A stretch of 64,000 nucleotides of DNA, taken from the NCBI RefSeq assembly GCF_000020125.1, contig NC_010681.1, positions 3,658,001 through 3,722,000 of the forward strand, read 5' to 3'. The number at the start of each line of letters is the position of its first letter. Position 1 is the stretch's first letter. The DNA is from Paraburkholderia phytofirmans PsJN (GTDB lineage: Bacteria; Pseudomonadota; Gammaproteobacteria; Burkholderiales; Burkholderiaceae). Below the pieces are notes generated by a model, which worked only from the letters and a program-made list of their open reading frames with translations, did no database searches and was not told the origin of the DNA. Of this stretch, positions 17,500 to 26,406 are shown piece after piece. A program made the translations under genes and the position numbers.

Positions 17500-18513
17500 A
17501 TGGCCGCATCCGCTTCTGCTTCTGCTTCCGCTTCCTCTGCCGCAACACGCGGCGAACCGCTGCGCCACATCGTCGCGGTAGTCGCGTTCGACAACATCAG
17601 CCCGTTCCATCTTTCGGTGCCGTGCGTGGTATTCGGCGAAGACCGCAGCAGCGGCGGCGTGCCGGAGTTCGACTTCCGCGTCTGCGCGGCCGAAACGGGC
17701 GCGCTGACCACCACCGCCGGCTTTTCGATCGCCGTCACGCACGGACTCGAAGCGCTCGCCGATGCCGACACGATCATCGTGCCGAGCTGGCGCAACCCGG
17801 CCGAAACGCCGCCCGCCGCGCTGCTCGACGCGCTGCGCGCCGCCCACGCGCGCGGCGCGCAACTGGTCGGGCTTTGTCTGGGCGCGTTCGTGCTGGCGGC
17901 CGCCGGCATCCTCGACGACCGTCCGGCGTCGACGCACTGGGCGTGGGCCGACGACTTCGCCCGCCGCTACCCACGTGTGCGCCTCGATCCGAACGTGCTC
18001 TATGTCGACGACGGCAACGTGCTGACATCGGCCGGCACCGCCGCCGGCCTCGACTGCTGCCTGCATGTGATGCGCAAGCTGTGCGGCGCGGAAGTGGCAA
18101 ATCACGTCGCGCGCCGGCTGGTGGTGCCGCCGCATCGGCAAGGCGGGCAGGCGCAATACGTTCAGCAACCGATGCCGCCGAATGTGCGCGGCGACCGGCT
18201 GTCGGGTCTGCTCGATTGGGTGAGCGGCAATCTGACGTTGCCGCATACGCTCGACACGCTGGCCGGGCGCGCGCTGATGAGCCGCCGCACATTCACGCGA
18301 CGCTTCCGGCTCGCCACGGGCACCACCGTCGGTGCATGGCTGCTGGCGCAGCGGCTCGCTCGCGCGCAGCAATTGCTGGAGAGCACCGACGAGTCGGTGG
18401 AAGCGATCGCGGGCATCGCGGGCTTCGGCTCGACCGCTTCGTTACGACAACATTTCGCGGAGGCGTTTCGCACGTCGCCGTCGGCATGGCGAAGGGAGTT
18501 TCGCGGCGTGTGA
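17500..18513 (+). CDS. GlxA-type AraC-family regulator (DJ-1/PfpI domain plus HTH)
   Basis: Encodes 337 residues. After a low-complexity Ser/Ala start comes a DJ-1/PfpI-like domain (about 22-195) with the nucleophile-elbow-like LVGLCLGAFVLAAAG. Two AraC helix-turn-helix units follow (about 235-335): TLDTLAGRALMSRRTFTRRF and VEAIAGIAGFGSTASLRQHF. This GlxA/FtrA arrangement is common among regulators of nitrogen-compound breakdown; the effector is unknown. GGGGTGA precedes the ATG at 17500. A GCTTCT/GCTTCC repeat at 17511-17540 encodes the SASASASA stretch right after the start. Control of the divergent hydrolase is inferred. Confidence 0.87.
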   Translation: MAASASASASASSAATRGEPLRHIVAVVAFDNISPFHLSVPCVVFGEDRSSGGVPEFDFRVCAAETGALTTTAGFSIAVTHGLEALADADTIIVPSWRNPAETPPAALLDALRAAHARGAQLVGLCLGAFVLAAAGILDDRPASTHWAWADDFARRYPRVRLDPNVLYVDDGNVLTSAGTAAGLDCCLHVMRKLCGAEVANHVARRLVVPPHRQGGQAQYVQQPMPPNVRGDRLSGLLDWVSGNLTLPHTLDTLAGRALMSRRTFTRRFRLATGTTVGAWLLAQRLARAQQLLESTDESVEAIAGIAGFGSTASLRQHFAEAFRTSPSAWRREFRGV

Positions 18514-18592
18514 GGGTGGGTGTGAAGGCGCGCGTGCCTGTACTCAGCCAACGACGTTCCGTAGCAAGTCACCAGGATTTCGTAGTCGCATC

Positions 18593-18625
18593 GGCGCGAC
18601 AGCGGCGCTAACCGCCGCTCGCGCC
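18593..18625. other. Two-part hairpin between converging genes
   Basis: GGCGCG (18593-18598) pairs with CGCGCC (18620-18625), and inside it AGCGGCG (18601-18607) pairs with CGCCGCT (18613-18619), with a two-base bulge. It lies between two gene ends. There is no T-run, so the role as a terminator is uncertain. Confidence 0.45.
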
Positions 18626-18650
18626 ACAACAACGATAGACACCATCAGAC

Positions 18651-19412
18651 TCAATGCTCGCTGATCCAGCGCGCGACATACAACAGCAGCGCGACCAGAA
18701 AGATCATCGCGGCCCAGGCCCAGTTCGGGACCGCATGCGGACTCGGCTCGTGATGCGGGACCCCGTGCGATACACCGTGCGCGGCTCCGTGCGACGCGCT
18801 GGCCGCGCGCCCCGGCAGCGCATTGCCGTGATCCGCGCGCACGCGCCGCGCCATATTGCCGAGCGTGATCGGCCGCAGGAACACATGCTGGCGGCGCACC
18901 GCCGAACCCCGCGCGCGATTCGGACCTTGCCCATGCTTGGCGCGCACGACAGCCTCGAACTCGGTGAAAAAGTCGTCGGCCAATTGATGCAGCGCGTTTT
19001 CGAGTTGCCGCGTCGGCAGTTCGGCGAGCGGGCCGGACGAGGTCGCCCAGATGGTGTAATCGATCCGCGTGCCGCGCTCTCTCTCGGCACCGTGCGCGCT
19101 TTCGTCCGCGCGCAAGCGGATTTCGATCTGTCCGCGCAAGGCGCCGATGCCTTCGGCGCGGGCTTTGAAGTTGATGGTGCGGCGCTGCGCGTCCGCCGGA
19201 CCCGAATCCTGGCCGGCCACGTGCGCGCGCGCTTGATAGCGCGCGCGTAGCGGACCAAGCGGCACGGTCATGATCAGTTCGTATTCGCCGTGCGCGAGGC
19301 GCGTGAACGACTCACAGTTGTCGAGACTGGCGCGCAGCAGCGCAAGATCTTGCAACGCCTCCCAGACATCCGATGCGCCAAGCGGAATCCGTAACGCGTC
19401 GTTCAGTTCCAT
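18651..19412 (-). CDS. CoxG-like SRPBCC protein with C-terminal membrane anchor
   Basis: Encodes 253 residues. Residues 1-155 match the CoxG/SRPBCC fold: MELNDALRIPLGASDVWEAL is the usual N-terminus and EYELIMTVPLGPLRARYQ lies where the ligand pocket forms. A basic, His-rich linker follows (about 156-228), then one hydrophobic helix (AAMIFLVALLLYVARW) that would anchor it in the inner membrane. In CO dehydrogenases CoxG helps membrane recruitment; no CO dehydrogenase genes lie nearby, so here the partner is unknown. GGGGAGG before the ATG sets the start. Confidence 0.8.
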   Translation of the reverse strand: MELNDALRIPLGASDVWEALQDLALLRASLDNCESFTRLAHGEYELIMTVPLGPLRARYQARAHVAGQDSGPADAQRRTINFKARAEGIGALRGQIEIRLRADESAHGAERERGTRIDYTIWATSSGPLAELPTRQLENALHQLADDFFTEFEAVVRAKHGQGPNRARGSAVRRQHVFLRPITLGNMARRVRADHGNALPGRAASASHGAAHGVSHGVPHHEPSPHAVPNWAWAAMIFLVALLLYVARWISEH

Positions 19413-19445
19413 GGCAGCCTCCCCGATGAACGCGCGACAGCGGGA

Positions 19446-19838
19446 TCAGGACGTCTGATCGATGCGGTCGACGCGCGAAGCGTAAAACGCGAGATACCCT
19501 TTGATCTGCATCGCCGACTCGAGCGGCGTTTCGTAACTCCACACGGCGTTCTCGATCAGGCCGTCTTCCGTGCGCAGATGGAAGTACGACGCGTCGCCCT
19601 TGAACGGACAGTGCGTGGTGTGCGACGAGCGCTCGAGCCTGGCCATGTTCACGTCCGAACGCGGGAAATAGAACACGTCCGGCAGACCGGTTTCCGACAG
19701 TGTCAGCCCCGCCTGCGTATCGGCCATGGTCACGCCGCCGTGGATCATCCGCACCCGGTGAGTGTTGCCGGTGATCGCGATGGTGTGCCCGCCCGTGCTC
19801 GCGCCTGAGCTCCCGTGAGGTGTCAAGGCATCGCTCAT
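19446..19838 (-). CDS. DUF427-domain protein
   Basis: Encodes 130 residues, the size of single-domain DUF427 proteins. The stretch VFYFPRSDVNMARLERSSHTTHCPFKG and the later WSYETPLESAMQIKGYLAFY are the two family motifs. The fold is a small beta-tent; biochemical function is not established. The ATG at 19838 has GGAG eight bases upstream, so the 22-residue extension of the open frame is not used. It lies 33 bases upstream of the CoxG-like gene on the same strand and may be co-transcribed with it. Confidence 0.85.
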   Translation of the reverse strand: MSDALTPHGSSGASTGGHTIAITGNTHRVRMIHGGVTMADTQAGLTLSETGLPDVFYFPRSDVNMARLERSSHTTHCPFKGDASYFHLRTEDGLIENAVWSYETPLESAMQIKGYLAFYASRVDRIDQTS

Positions 19839-19875
19839 GTCTCGGCTCCGTGATGGTGTGCGGTCATGCAAACAG

Positions 19876-19900
19876 AAAAGCCACGGGGGTACCCGTGGCT
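19876..19900 (-). terminator. Rho-independent terminator
   Basis: GCCACGGG (19880-19887) pairs with CCCGTGGC (19892-19899) over a four-base loop. Read leftward it is followed by TTTTCTGTTT. It ends the small periplasmic gene at 19989-20486. Confidence 0.85.
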
Positions 19901-19988
19901 TCATTATCGGCCAAAGTCCGGCCGATTGCGCAACCTTCCTGTGCGGAGTGCGGCGTTGGCCGCACCACCGCCCAGAACGGCGCCCGGC

Positions 19989-20486
19989 TTACTGCGTGTT
20001 CCAGTAGAAGGCGGCCCTCGCGGTGCCCTTGGCCGGAACCGTCACCGGTTTGGACTGGTCGCGGTCCTTGTACTGCGCATGCACCGTGTAGCGGCCCGGG
20101 CGCAGTTTCACCAGCATATACGGCCCGCGCGACGTGGTGCTCAGCACCTCGCCGTTATGCGCATCGACCACGCGCACATGAACGTCGGCGAGAAAGTCGG
20201 AACCCGGGCCCGTGAAGCGCAGCGACAGTGGCCACTGGCTTTGCGCCTGCTGCAGCGCCTTCGATTCGTCGAGACCGACGCCGCCCGACACGAACGAGAC
20301 GTCGCCTTGCTGCTGGATTTGCGGCAGGCCGCCGCCGTTGGCGTTGCCCGCGCTGGATTGATCGGTGGTCGTGCCGCCCGTCGTTTCGCTTGCCTGCTGT
20401 GCGTATGCGCCACCCGCCAGACCGAGCGTGAGCGCTACGGCAACCGCGGCGGCTACGATCCTTCGCTGATTGCGTTGGGTTTTCAT
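19989..20486 (-). CDS. Periplasmic protein with carboxypeptidase-regulatory-like beta domain
   Basis: Encodes 165 residues. A clear Sec signal peptide (basic MKTQRNQRR, then an Ala/Leu/Val core) would be cut near AYA|QQ at 30. A Gly/Thr/Ser/Asn-rich linker follows. The C-terminal 85 residues look like a transthyretin-like/carboxypeptidase-regulatory fold: VHVRVVDAHNGEVL then GPYMLVKLRPGRYTVHAQY. Such domains bind proteins or sugars; no enzyme motif is visible. It is a single-gene unit ending at its own terminator. Specific function unknown. Confidence 0.75.
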   Translation of the reverse strand: MKTQRNQRRIVAAAVAVALTLGLAGGAYAQQASETTGGTTTDQSSAGNANGGGLPQIQQQGDVSFVSGGVGLDESKALQQAQSQWPLSLRFTGPGSDFLADVHVRVVDAHNGEVLSTTSRGPYMLVKLRPGRYTVHAQYKDRDQSKPVTVPAKGTARAAFYWNTQ

Positions 20487-20650
20487 CGGTTCGCTCCTTG
20501 TTGAGGTCTTATGCCTGCTTCTCCGGTCTCCCGCAATGGGCCCGGATCAAGGCAGACGCAACCTGCGTGCCAAGCCGCCGGCCGCGTCATACGGAAACCG
20601 CCATGCACCACGCCGTGTGGCGCACAGCGCTCTTCTTCGATGCAAAGGGC

Positions 20651-20698
20651 CAAATAAAAATTGCCGGTCCGCTGGCAGTAAATGCAACAGACCGGCAA
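20651..20698 (-). terminator. Rho-independent terminator of degP
   Basis: TTGCCGGTC (20661-20669) pairs with GACCGGCAA (20690-20698). Reading leftward the stem is followed by TTTTTATTTGG. It lies about 90 bases past the degP stop. Confidence 0.85.
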
Positions 20699-20788
20699 GC
20701 ATTACTTCGATTCGCGATGAGATCAGCCGCAGCGTCGGTCAAACTTCCAACCGCTCGAGCGACTGTGCCGTCCGCCGCGCGCGACTCG

Positions 20789-22303
20789 TCAGCCGAGATC
20801 GACCGGCACGAAGATCTGCGCGTTGTCGCGCTGGATCAGCAACGCGATGCTGTTGCCGGCACCGGCGATCATCTGCTTCAGTTGATCGACGCTCGAAATG
20901 GGCCGGCCGTTGACCGCGAGAATCACGTCGCCCGGCTGGATGCCGGCGCTTTCCGCCGCGCCGCCCGATTGCTGCACCAGCAGACCGTGCGAGACCGACG
21001 CGCCGCTCTTCTCTTCCGGCGTCAGCGGCCGCACCGCCACGCCGAGCCGGCCTTGCAGCTGGGTCGGCTGATCGGCCTTGTCCGAGGCGACCTTCGCATC
21101 CGACAGCGAGCCGATGGTCACCTTCAGGTCCTTGGTGGCCTTGTCGCGCCAGACCTGCACGGTCGCCGAAGTACCCGGCGCCAGGCCCGCGACCTGCGCT
21201 GGCAGATCGGCCGAGTCGCCAACCGGTTCGCCGTTCACCGACAGGATCACGTCGCCGGGCTGCAAACCGCCCTTGGCCGCCGGGCCGCCCGGATCGACCG
21301 AGCTGACCAGCGCGCCTTGCGGCTTCTGCATGCCGAACGAATTGGCGAGCGTCTGGTTCATGCCCTGCACCGCCACGCCGAGACGGCCGCGGCTCACGTG
21401 GCCGGTCTTGACGATGTCGTCCTTGACCTTGATCGCCTCATTGATCGGGATGGCGAACGAAAGGCCCTGGAAGCCGCCCGTCTGCGAATAGATCATCGAG
21501 TTGATACCGATCACTTCGCCTTGCAGATTGAAGAGCGGGCCACCGGAATTGCCCGGATTCACCGGCACGTCGGTCTGAATGAACGGGGTGTAGTTCTCGT
21601 TAGGCAGCGAGCGCGATTTCGCGCTGATGATGCCCGAGGTCACCGTGTTATCGAAACCGTAAGGCGAGCCGATCGCGACGACCCACTGGCCGACCTTGCT
21701 CTGGCGCGGATCGCCGATCTTCACGGTCGGCAGGTTGCTCGCGTCGATCTTGAGCACGGCGACGTCGGACTGCTTGTCGGCGCCGACCACCTTCGCCTTG
21801 AATTCGCGCTTGTCGGTCAGCTTCACAGTGACGACGTTCGCGCCGTCCACCACGTGCGCGTTGGTCAGGATGTAGCCGTCACTGCTGACGATAAATCCCG
21901 AACCCAGGCTCGCGCTCGGCTGATCGGGCGCATCGCCGCCGTCGCCGCCTTGCATGCCCGGCATACCGCCGAAAAAGTGCTTGTAGAACTGGTAGAACGG
22001 ATCGCTCGGATCGATCGGCAACTGATTGCCGCCGTTGCCATTACCGGGATTGCCGCGCAGCGCCGTCTGCTTGACGACGTGCTTCGCGCTGATGTTCACC
22101 ACGGCTGGGCCGTAGGTTTCGACGAGGCCCGAGAAGTCGGGAATGCCGGTTTTGGCGGCAGCTTCAGCGGGCATCATCGCGGCTTGCGCCGGCGAGATGA
22201 CCTGCGGCGCGGGCACGTCGCGATGCCCCGCTACATAGCCGGCGGAAAGCGCTACGGCGACAGCGATTGCAACAGCGCTGCGGGACAAGGTTTTCGCGTT
22301 CAT
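20789..22303 (-). CDS. degP: Periplasmic serine protease DegP/HtrA (MucD-like)
   Basis: Encodes 504 residues. After a signal peptide (about 1-26) comes a trypsin-like domain with the triad His150 (TNAHVVDGA), Asp180 (SDVAVLKID) and Ser253 (GNSGGPLF), then two PDZ domains (about 300-390 and 405-500) shown by GLQPGDVILSVNGEPV and GIQPGDVILAVNGRPI. It degrades or refolds damaged envelope proteins. CAGGAG before the ATG at 22303 fixes the start. It lies downstream of, and on the same strand as, a two-component gene pair, and two direct-repeat boxes of that regulator type sit just upstream, suggesting envelope-stress control. Confidence 0.95.
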   Translation of the reverse strand: MNAKTLSRSAVAIAVAVALSAGYVAGHRDVPAPQVISPAQAAMMPAEAAAKTGIPDFSGLVETYGPAVVNISAKHVVKQTALRGNPGNGNGGNQLPIDPSDPFYQFYKHFFGGMPGMQGGDGGDAPDQPSASLGSGFIVSSDGYILTNAHVVDGANVVTVKLTDKREFKAKVVGADKQSDVAVLKIDASNLPTVKIGDPRQSKVGQWVVAIGSPYGFDNTVTSGIISAKSRSLPNENYTPFIQTDVPVNPGNSGGPLFNLQGEVIGINSMIYSQTGGFQGLSFAIPINEAIKVKDDIVKTGHVSRGRLGVAVQGMNQTLANSFGMQKPQGALVSSVDPGGPAAKGGLQPGDVILSVNGEPVGDSADLPAQVAGLAPGTSATVQVWRDKATKDLKVTIGSLSDAKVASDKADQPTQLQGRLGVAVRPLTPEEKSGASVSHGLLVQQSGGAAESAGIQPGDVILAVNGRPISSVDQLKQMIAGAGNSIALLIQRDNAQIFVPVDLG

Positions 22304-22361
22304 CGTGGACTCCTGACTGGGAGAAAGAGACTTTGGATGTCTCGAAGCGTACGGGGCATCG

Positions 22362-22378
22362 CTTAAAAGAGTCTTAAG
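22362..22378. promoter_or_regulatory. PmrA/QseB-like box, degP-proximal
   Basis: CTTAAAAGAGTCTTAAG has two YTTAAK-type half sites five bases apart, the 11-base period used by PmrA/QseB-type response regulators. It lies about 60 bases before degP and matches a second copy at 22417-22433. Confidence 0.6.
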
Positions 22379-22416
22379 CAGCGACAGATCCGCTTCCATC
22401 CAGTTATTTAGGGCTG

Positions 22417-22433
22417 TTTAAGCCTTGTTTAAG
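22417..22433. promoter_or_regulatory. PmrA/QseB-like box, degP-distal
   Basis: TTTAAGCCTTGTTTAAG is a perfect direct repeat of TTTAAG separated by five bases, fitting the YTTAAK-N5-YTTAAK pattern known for PmrA. It lies between the kinase stop and degP, a likely position for activation of degP by the adjacent regulator. Confidence 0.65.
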
Positions 22434-22460
22434 TCTCTTTACGAACAGAAAGCCTTGCCT

Positions 22461-23762
22461 TCAAAAGCGCACGCTGACCTGCAAGCCACCCGCGGGGGAT
22501 TCGTCGAGCGATACGGCCGCATGATGCTGCACGGCGATGCGGCGCACGATCGCCAGACCCAGGCCGCTGCCGGCCACGTCGGTGCGAGCGCGATTCGCGC
22601 CTGCGCCCGCGCGATAGAACCGATCGAACACGCGATCGCGTTCGGCCGGTTCGATCCCCGGCCCGCTGTCGGCGATCCGCACGACCGGGTGCCCTTCTTC
22701 GACATGCAGGCCGACGTCCACACGTCCGCCGCGCGGCGTGTATTTGGTTGCGTTATCCACGAGGTTGTTGAACATTACGCGCAGCGCGTCGGCGTCGCCG
22801 ATCACGGTGGCCGATTCCGTTGCCTCGATGCCGAGATCGACGCCGCGATCGAGCGCAAGCGGCGCGTAAGCCACCACGCACTCCTGCAGCAGCGCGCGCA
22901 GATCGATCGCGTCGGTGGCGGCGAGGCCGTCCGGTTCGGAACGCGCGAGCGCCAGCAGTTGTTCGGCAAGACGTGTCGCGCGCGTCACGCCGGCTTGCAG
23001 ATCGGCGAGTGCTTCGCTGCGGCCGCTGTCGTCTTTCGCGCGCGCCACCAGTTGCGCCTGAATCTGCACGGCGGCGAGCGGCGTGCGCAATTCATGCGCG
23101 GCGTCGGCGACAAAGGCTTTCTGAATGTCGAGCGCGGTGGCGAGCCGTTCGAGCAGTCCGTTCAGCGCGCGCACGAGCGGCTGCACTTCGAGCGGCAGGC
23201 GTTGGTCCGGTAAAGGATCGAGCGCCTCGGGATGACGCGCGTCGAGCGCCGTCGTCACGCGCCGCAACGGCCTCAATCCGCGACCGATCACCACCCACAC
23301 CGCGAGCCCGAGCAACGGCAGCAGCACGATCAACGGCCACAGCGTACGCAACGCGACATTCGCGGCGAGCCGGTTGCGCACGGAAACCGGCTGCGCCAGC
23401 TGCACCACGTTATCGCCGACGATCGCGCCATACACGCGCCACTCGCCGCGATCCGTGTGCTCGGTCGAAAAGCCGAGTTCGGCACGCGGCGCGAGCGGCG
23501 CACGCGGACGCGAGTAGTACATCAGCACGCCGTTGCGATTCCAGATTTGCAGCACGATGCCTTCGTCGCCGGTGTCGCGCGAGCCGAGCACTTGCGAGAA
23601 CGGTTCCGACGGCAGCGCCGCGGCGATCTGCTCCAACTGGTAATCGAAAAGTTCGTTGGCTTCGGCAAGCGCTTGCCGGTAGATCAGCCAACCCGCGATG
23701 CCCACGCCGAGCAGCACCAGCGCCAGCAGCCAGACCAGCAATTGACGGCGAATCGAACGCAT
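22461..23762 (-). CDS. Sensor histidine kinase, QseC/PmrB-like
   Basis: Encodes 433 residues. Helix one is about 8-28 and helix two about 138-160, around a 110-residue periplasmic sensor domain. A HAMP-like linker precedes the H-box VADAAHELRTPLA (His223). N-box NNLVDNATKYTP, G1 DSGPGI and G2 GSGLGLAI complete the ATPase domain. It would phosphorylate the response regulator whose gene ends four bases upstream. Signals known for this group include cations, acidity and peptides; the signal here is not readable. The ATG at 23762 begins a short basic MRSIRRQ before helix one. Confidence 0.92.
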   Translation of the reverse strand: MRSIRRQLLVWLLALVLLGVGIAGWLIYRQALAEANELFDYQLEQIAAALPSEPFSQVLGSRDTGDEGIVLQIWNRNGVLMYYSRPRAPLAPRAELGFSTEHTDRGEWRVYGAIVGDNVVQLAQPVSVRNRLAANVALRTLWPLIVLLPLLGLAVWVVIGRGLRPLRRVTTALDARHPEALDPLPDQRLPLEVQPLVRALNGLLERLATALDIQKAFVADAAHELRTPLAAVQIQAQLVARAKDDSGRSEALADLQAGVTRATRLAEQLLALARSEPDGLAATDAIDLRALLQECVVAYAPLALDRGVDLGIEATESATVIGDADALRVMFNNLVDNATKYTPRGGRVDVGLHVEEGHPVVRIADSGPGIEPAERDRVFDRFYRAGAGANRARTDVAGSGLGLAIVRRIAVQHHAAVSLDESPAGGLQVSVRF

Positions 23763-23766
23763 GGGT

Positions 23767-24429
23767 TCAGGCGTCCTTCGCGATCATGTAGCCCAGACCG
23801 CGCACGTTGCGGATCAGCTCCGCGCCGAGTTTCTTGCGCAGCGCGTGAATGTAGACCTCGACGGTGTTGCTGCCGATTTCCTCGCCCCAGCCGTACATTT
23901 TTTCTTCGAGCTGGCTCTTCGAGAGCACGGCGCCAGGACGCGCGAGCAGCGCCTCGAGCAGCGCGAATTCACGCGCCGATAACGCGACCGGCGCGCCGTC
24001 GAGCGTGACCTGATGCGAGGCCGGATCGAGCGTCAGGTTGCCGTGCCGGATGGTCGAATCGCTGCGTCCGGATTGACGCCGGATCAGCGCGCGCATGCGG
24101 GCGCCGAGTTCGTCGAGATCGAAGGGTTTGACGAGGTAATCGTCGGCGCCGGCGTCGAGGCCTTTGACACGATCCGCTACGGCGTCGCGCGCGGTCACGA
24201 TCAGCACCGGCAGCGCGTGGCCGCGCGCGCGCAGCGTGCGGAGCACGTCGAGACCGTCGCGTTTGGGCAGGCCCAGGTCGAGCAACACGAGATCGTAAGG
24301 CTGGCTGCCTGCCGCGCTGAGCGCCGCTTCGCCGTCTTCCACCCAGTCGACCGCGAAGCCTTCGCCGCGCAACGCTTTGCGCACGCCTTCAGCAATCATC
24401 CGGTCGTCTTCGACTAGCAAGATGCGCAT
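23767..24429 (-). CDS. OmpR-family response regulator, QseB/PmrA-like
   Basis: Encodes 220 residues. The receiver domain (1-115) has the acidic EDD at 7-9, phospho-acceptor Asp51 in LVLLDLGLPKRDG and Lys about 101 in LVKPFDLDEL. The C-terminal winged helix (about 125-218) ends VEVYIHALRKKLG then IRNVRGLGYMI. It would bind direct repeats such as those at 22362-22378 and 22417-22433 after phosphorylation by the downstream kinase. First gene of a regulator-kinase pair that runs toward degP. Confidence 0.93.
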   Translation of the reverse strand: MRILLVEDDRMIAEGVRKALRGEGFAVDWVEDGEAALSAAGSQPYDLVLLDLGLPKRDGLDVLRTLRARGHALPVLIVTARDAVADRVKGLDAGADDYLVKPFDLDELGARMRALIRRQSGRSDSTIRHGNLTLDPASHQVTLDGAPVALSAREFALLEALLARPGAVLSKSQLEEKMYGWGEEIGSNTVEVYIHALRKKLGAELIRNVRGLGYMIAKDA

Positions 24430-24825
24430 GGTTATCCGTTCCGAATCGTTCGATGATGCCGCATTCTAGCGCCCGCTCCCCGCCTGCGCGCCGCGTGGCG
24501 CATTTTCCACCGCAGCCTGGCGGCAACTCTCTACAATGGGCGCTTTGCTTCGCGCGGCCGGCATTTTCGTCCGCGCGCCAACGCGATCCATCGGCGCCGC
24601 CCTGAATCGCCGCGTGCCCCACGCCCTGACATTCTGCTTTCTCGCCCGTTCATGACGCACGCATTTCTGGTTTCTCTTGCACGCCGCATCACATATGTAC
24701 GTCATGTCGCGCTGCGTGCGCGATCCGCTTCTGCTTCCGCTTCCGCGTCTGCCGCTACAAGCACGTTCACTGCTTTGTCCGCTGGCGCGGCTTGCACCGC
24801 CTCTACCTTGGCCACCGCTTCCACC

Positions 24826-26406
24826 ATGCATCTGCCGCGCCGCTTCGCGCCGCGCGCCATGGCCTGGCTATTCGCCTGTGCCGCGCTCGGCTTTGGCGCA
24901 TCGCTGCCGCTCGCTGCGCAGGCTCGCGTCAAGGCCACGCGCCCGAGCGTCAACGTCACCACCGTCTTGCCTCAATCGGTGATGCTCGGCTTGCAGCGCG
25001 CGCACGTACCCTTGTCGTCGATCAGCGTGGTCGTGGAGAAAGTCGGCGATCGCACGCCGATCCTCGCACTGAACGCCGGCAAGCCGATGATGCCCGCCTC
25101 GACGATGAAACTCGTCACCACCTACTCAGGCCTGTCGATACTCGGCCCCGACTACCGCTGGCGCACGAGCGCCTACGCGGACGGCACCATCGACGCCAAC
25201 GGCGTGCTGCACGGCAATCTCTACATTCAGGGCACGGGCGATCCGAAGCTCGTGCCGGAAGAACTGATCGACCTCGTGCAGAAGATCCACAAGGCGGGCA
25301 TCAACGGTATCGACGGCGCGCTGGTGCTCGACAAGCGCTACTTCGATCCGTCCACGCGCGACCTGCCGCCCTTCGACGACGACACCACCGCGCCGTACAA
25401 CGTCGGTCCCGATCCGCTGCTGTATGCATTCAAGTCGCTGTCGTTCACGCTGACGCCGTCGCCCGACGGCAGCGTGGCAATCGACGTACTGCCCGCGCTC
25501 GCGCAATTGCAGATCGACAACCAGATGCACGCGGTGAACGGCCCGTGCCGCGGCGACGCGGCCTCGGTGTCGCCCACCGTCACGCCGCAGCCGAACGGCA
25601 CCGTCGTGGCCTCGTTCAGCGGCGACTATTCGGTGCGCTGCGGCCCGCGCACGATCAACGTCGCGGTACTCGACCACTCCGCGTTTTTCGCTGGCGGTTT
25701 TCTCGCGCTGTGGCAGCAAACCGGCGGCACGTTCAGCGGCGCGACGCGCGAAGGCGCGGTGCCCGTCGGCGCCAAACTGGTCGCTACGCATCAGGGGCCG
25801 GTGCTGTCCGACATCGTTCGCGACATCAATAAGTTCAGCAACAACACGATGGCGCGCAACCTGTTCCTGACGATCGGCGCCGCCGAAGAAAAAGGACCCG
25901 CGACGACCGCCAAATCGGCGCGTGCAATTCAGGCGTTTCTGCGCCGCGACAGCGTCGATATGGAATATCTGACGCTCGATAACGGCTCGGGCCTGTCGCG
26001 CGAAGAGCATGTCACCGCGCTCTCGCTCGCTGATCTATTGCAGCGAGCCAATGCAAGTCCGGTCGCGCAGGTGTTCGTGGAGTCGTTGCCGATCGCGGGC
26101 GTCGACGGCACCATGCGCAACCGCTTGACCAACCAGGGCGCGGGCGGCAATGCGCACATCAAGACGGGCACCTTGCGCGACGTTCGGGCGATCGCGGGCT
26201 ACGTGGCTTCGGCGGACGGTAACAGTTACGTGGTGGTCAGCCTGATCAACGATCCGCATTCGGAAGCCGCGCGCGCCGCGCACGACGCGCTGCTCGAATG
26301 GGTGTATCAAGGGCCGTCGCAGGGCTTCACCAAGGTGTCCGAACCGGTCGTCGAACCACGCAGCATCAAGCCCAGGAAAAACCCGCACAAGCGCGGCGCT
26401 CACTGA
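24826..26406 (+). CDS. dacB: D-alanyl-D-alanine carboxypeptidase/endopeptidase (PBP4)
   Basis: Encodes 526 residues from the ATG at 24826. The signal peptide (basic MHLPRRFAPR, then AMAWLFACAALGFGA) fits this start. Serine-peptidase S13 motifs are ASTMK (Ser92, Lys95), SNN in KFSNNTMARN, and HIKTGTL. A large inserted domain lies between SxxK and SxN as usual for PBP4. It cleaves the terminal D-Ala or D-Ala-meso-DAP cross-links of peptidoglycan in the periplasm. The frame stays open upstream to an ATG at 24652; that 58-residue addition is Ser/Ala repeat-rich, would bury the signal peptide, and has no ribosome site, but neither does 24826. Confidence 0.88.
   Translation: MHLPRRFAPRAMAWLFACAALGFGASLPLAAQARVKATRPSVNVTTVLPQSVMLGLQRAHVPLSSISVVVEKVGDRTPILALNAGKPMMPASTMKLVTTYSGLSILGPDYRWRTSAYADGTIDANGVLHGNLYIQGTGDPKLVPEELIDLVQKIHKAGINGIDGALVLDKRYFDPSTRDLPPFDDDTTAPYNVGPDPLLYAFKSLSFTLTPSPDGSVAIDVLPALAQLQIDNQMHAVNGPCRGDAASVSPTVTPQPNGTVVASFSGDYSVRCGPRTINVAVLDHSAFFAGGFLALWQQTGGTFSGATREGAVPVGAKLVATHQGPVLSDIVRDINKFSNNTMARNLFLTIGAAEEKGPATTAKSARAIQAFLRRDSVDMEYLTLDNGSGLSREEHVTALSLADLLQRANASPVAQVFVESLPIAGVDGTMRNRLTNQGAGGNAHIKTGTLRDVRAIAGYVASADGNSYVVVSLINDPHSEAARAAHDALLEWVYQGPSQGFTKVSEPVVEPRSIKPRKNPHKRGAH

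Noticed and set aside
20498..22366. 622-codon open frame opposite degP
   Set aside because: It is antisense to a gene with an intact protease triad and PDZ domains; composition is that of a shadow frame.
23232..24008. Open frame opposite the histidine kinase and response regulator
   Set aside because: Shadow of the kinase and regulator genes, with no ribosome site or domain.
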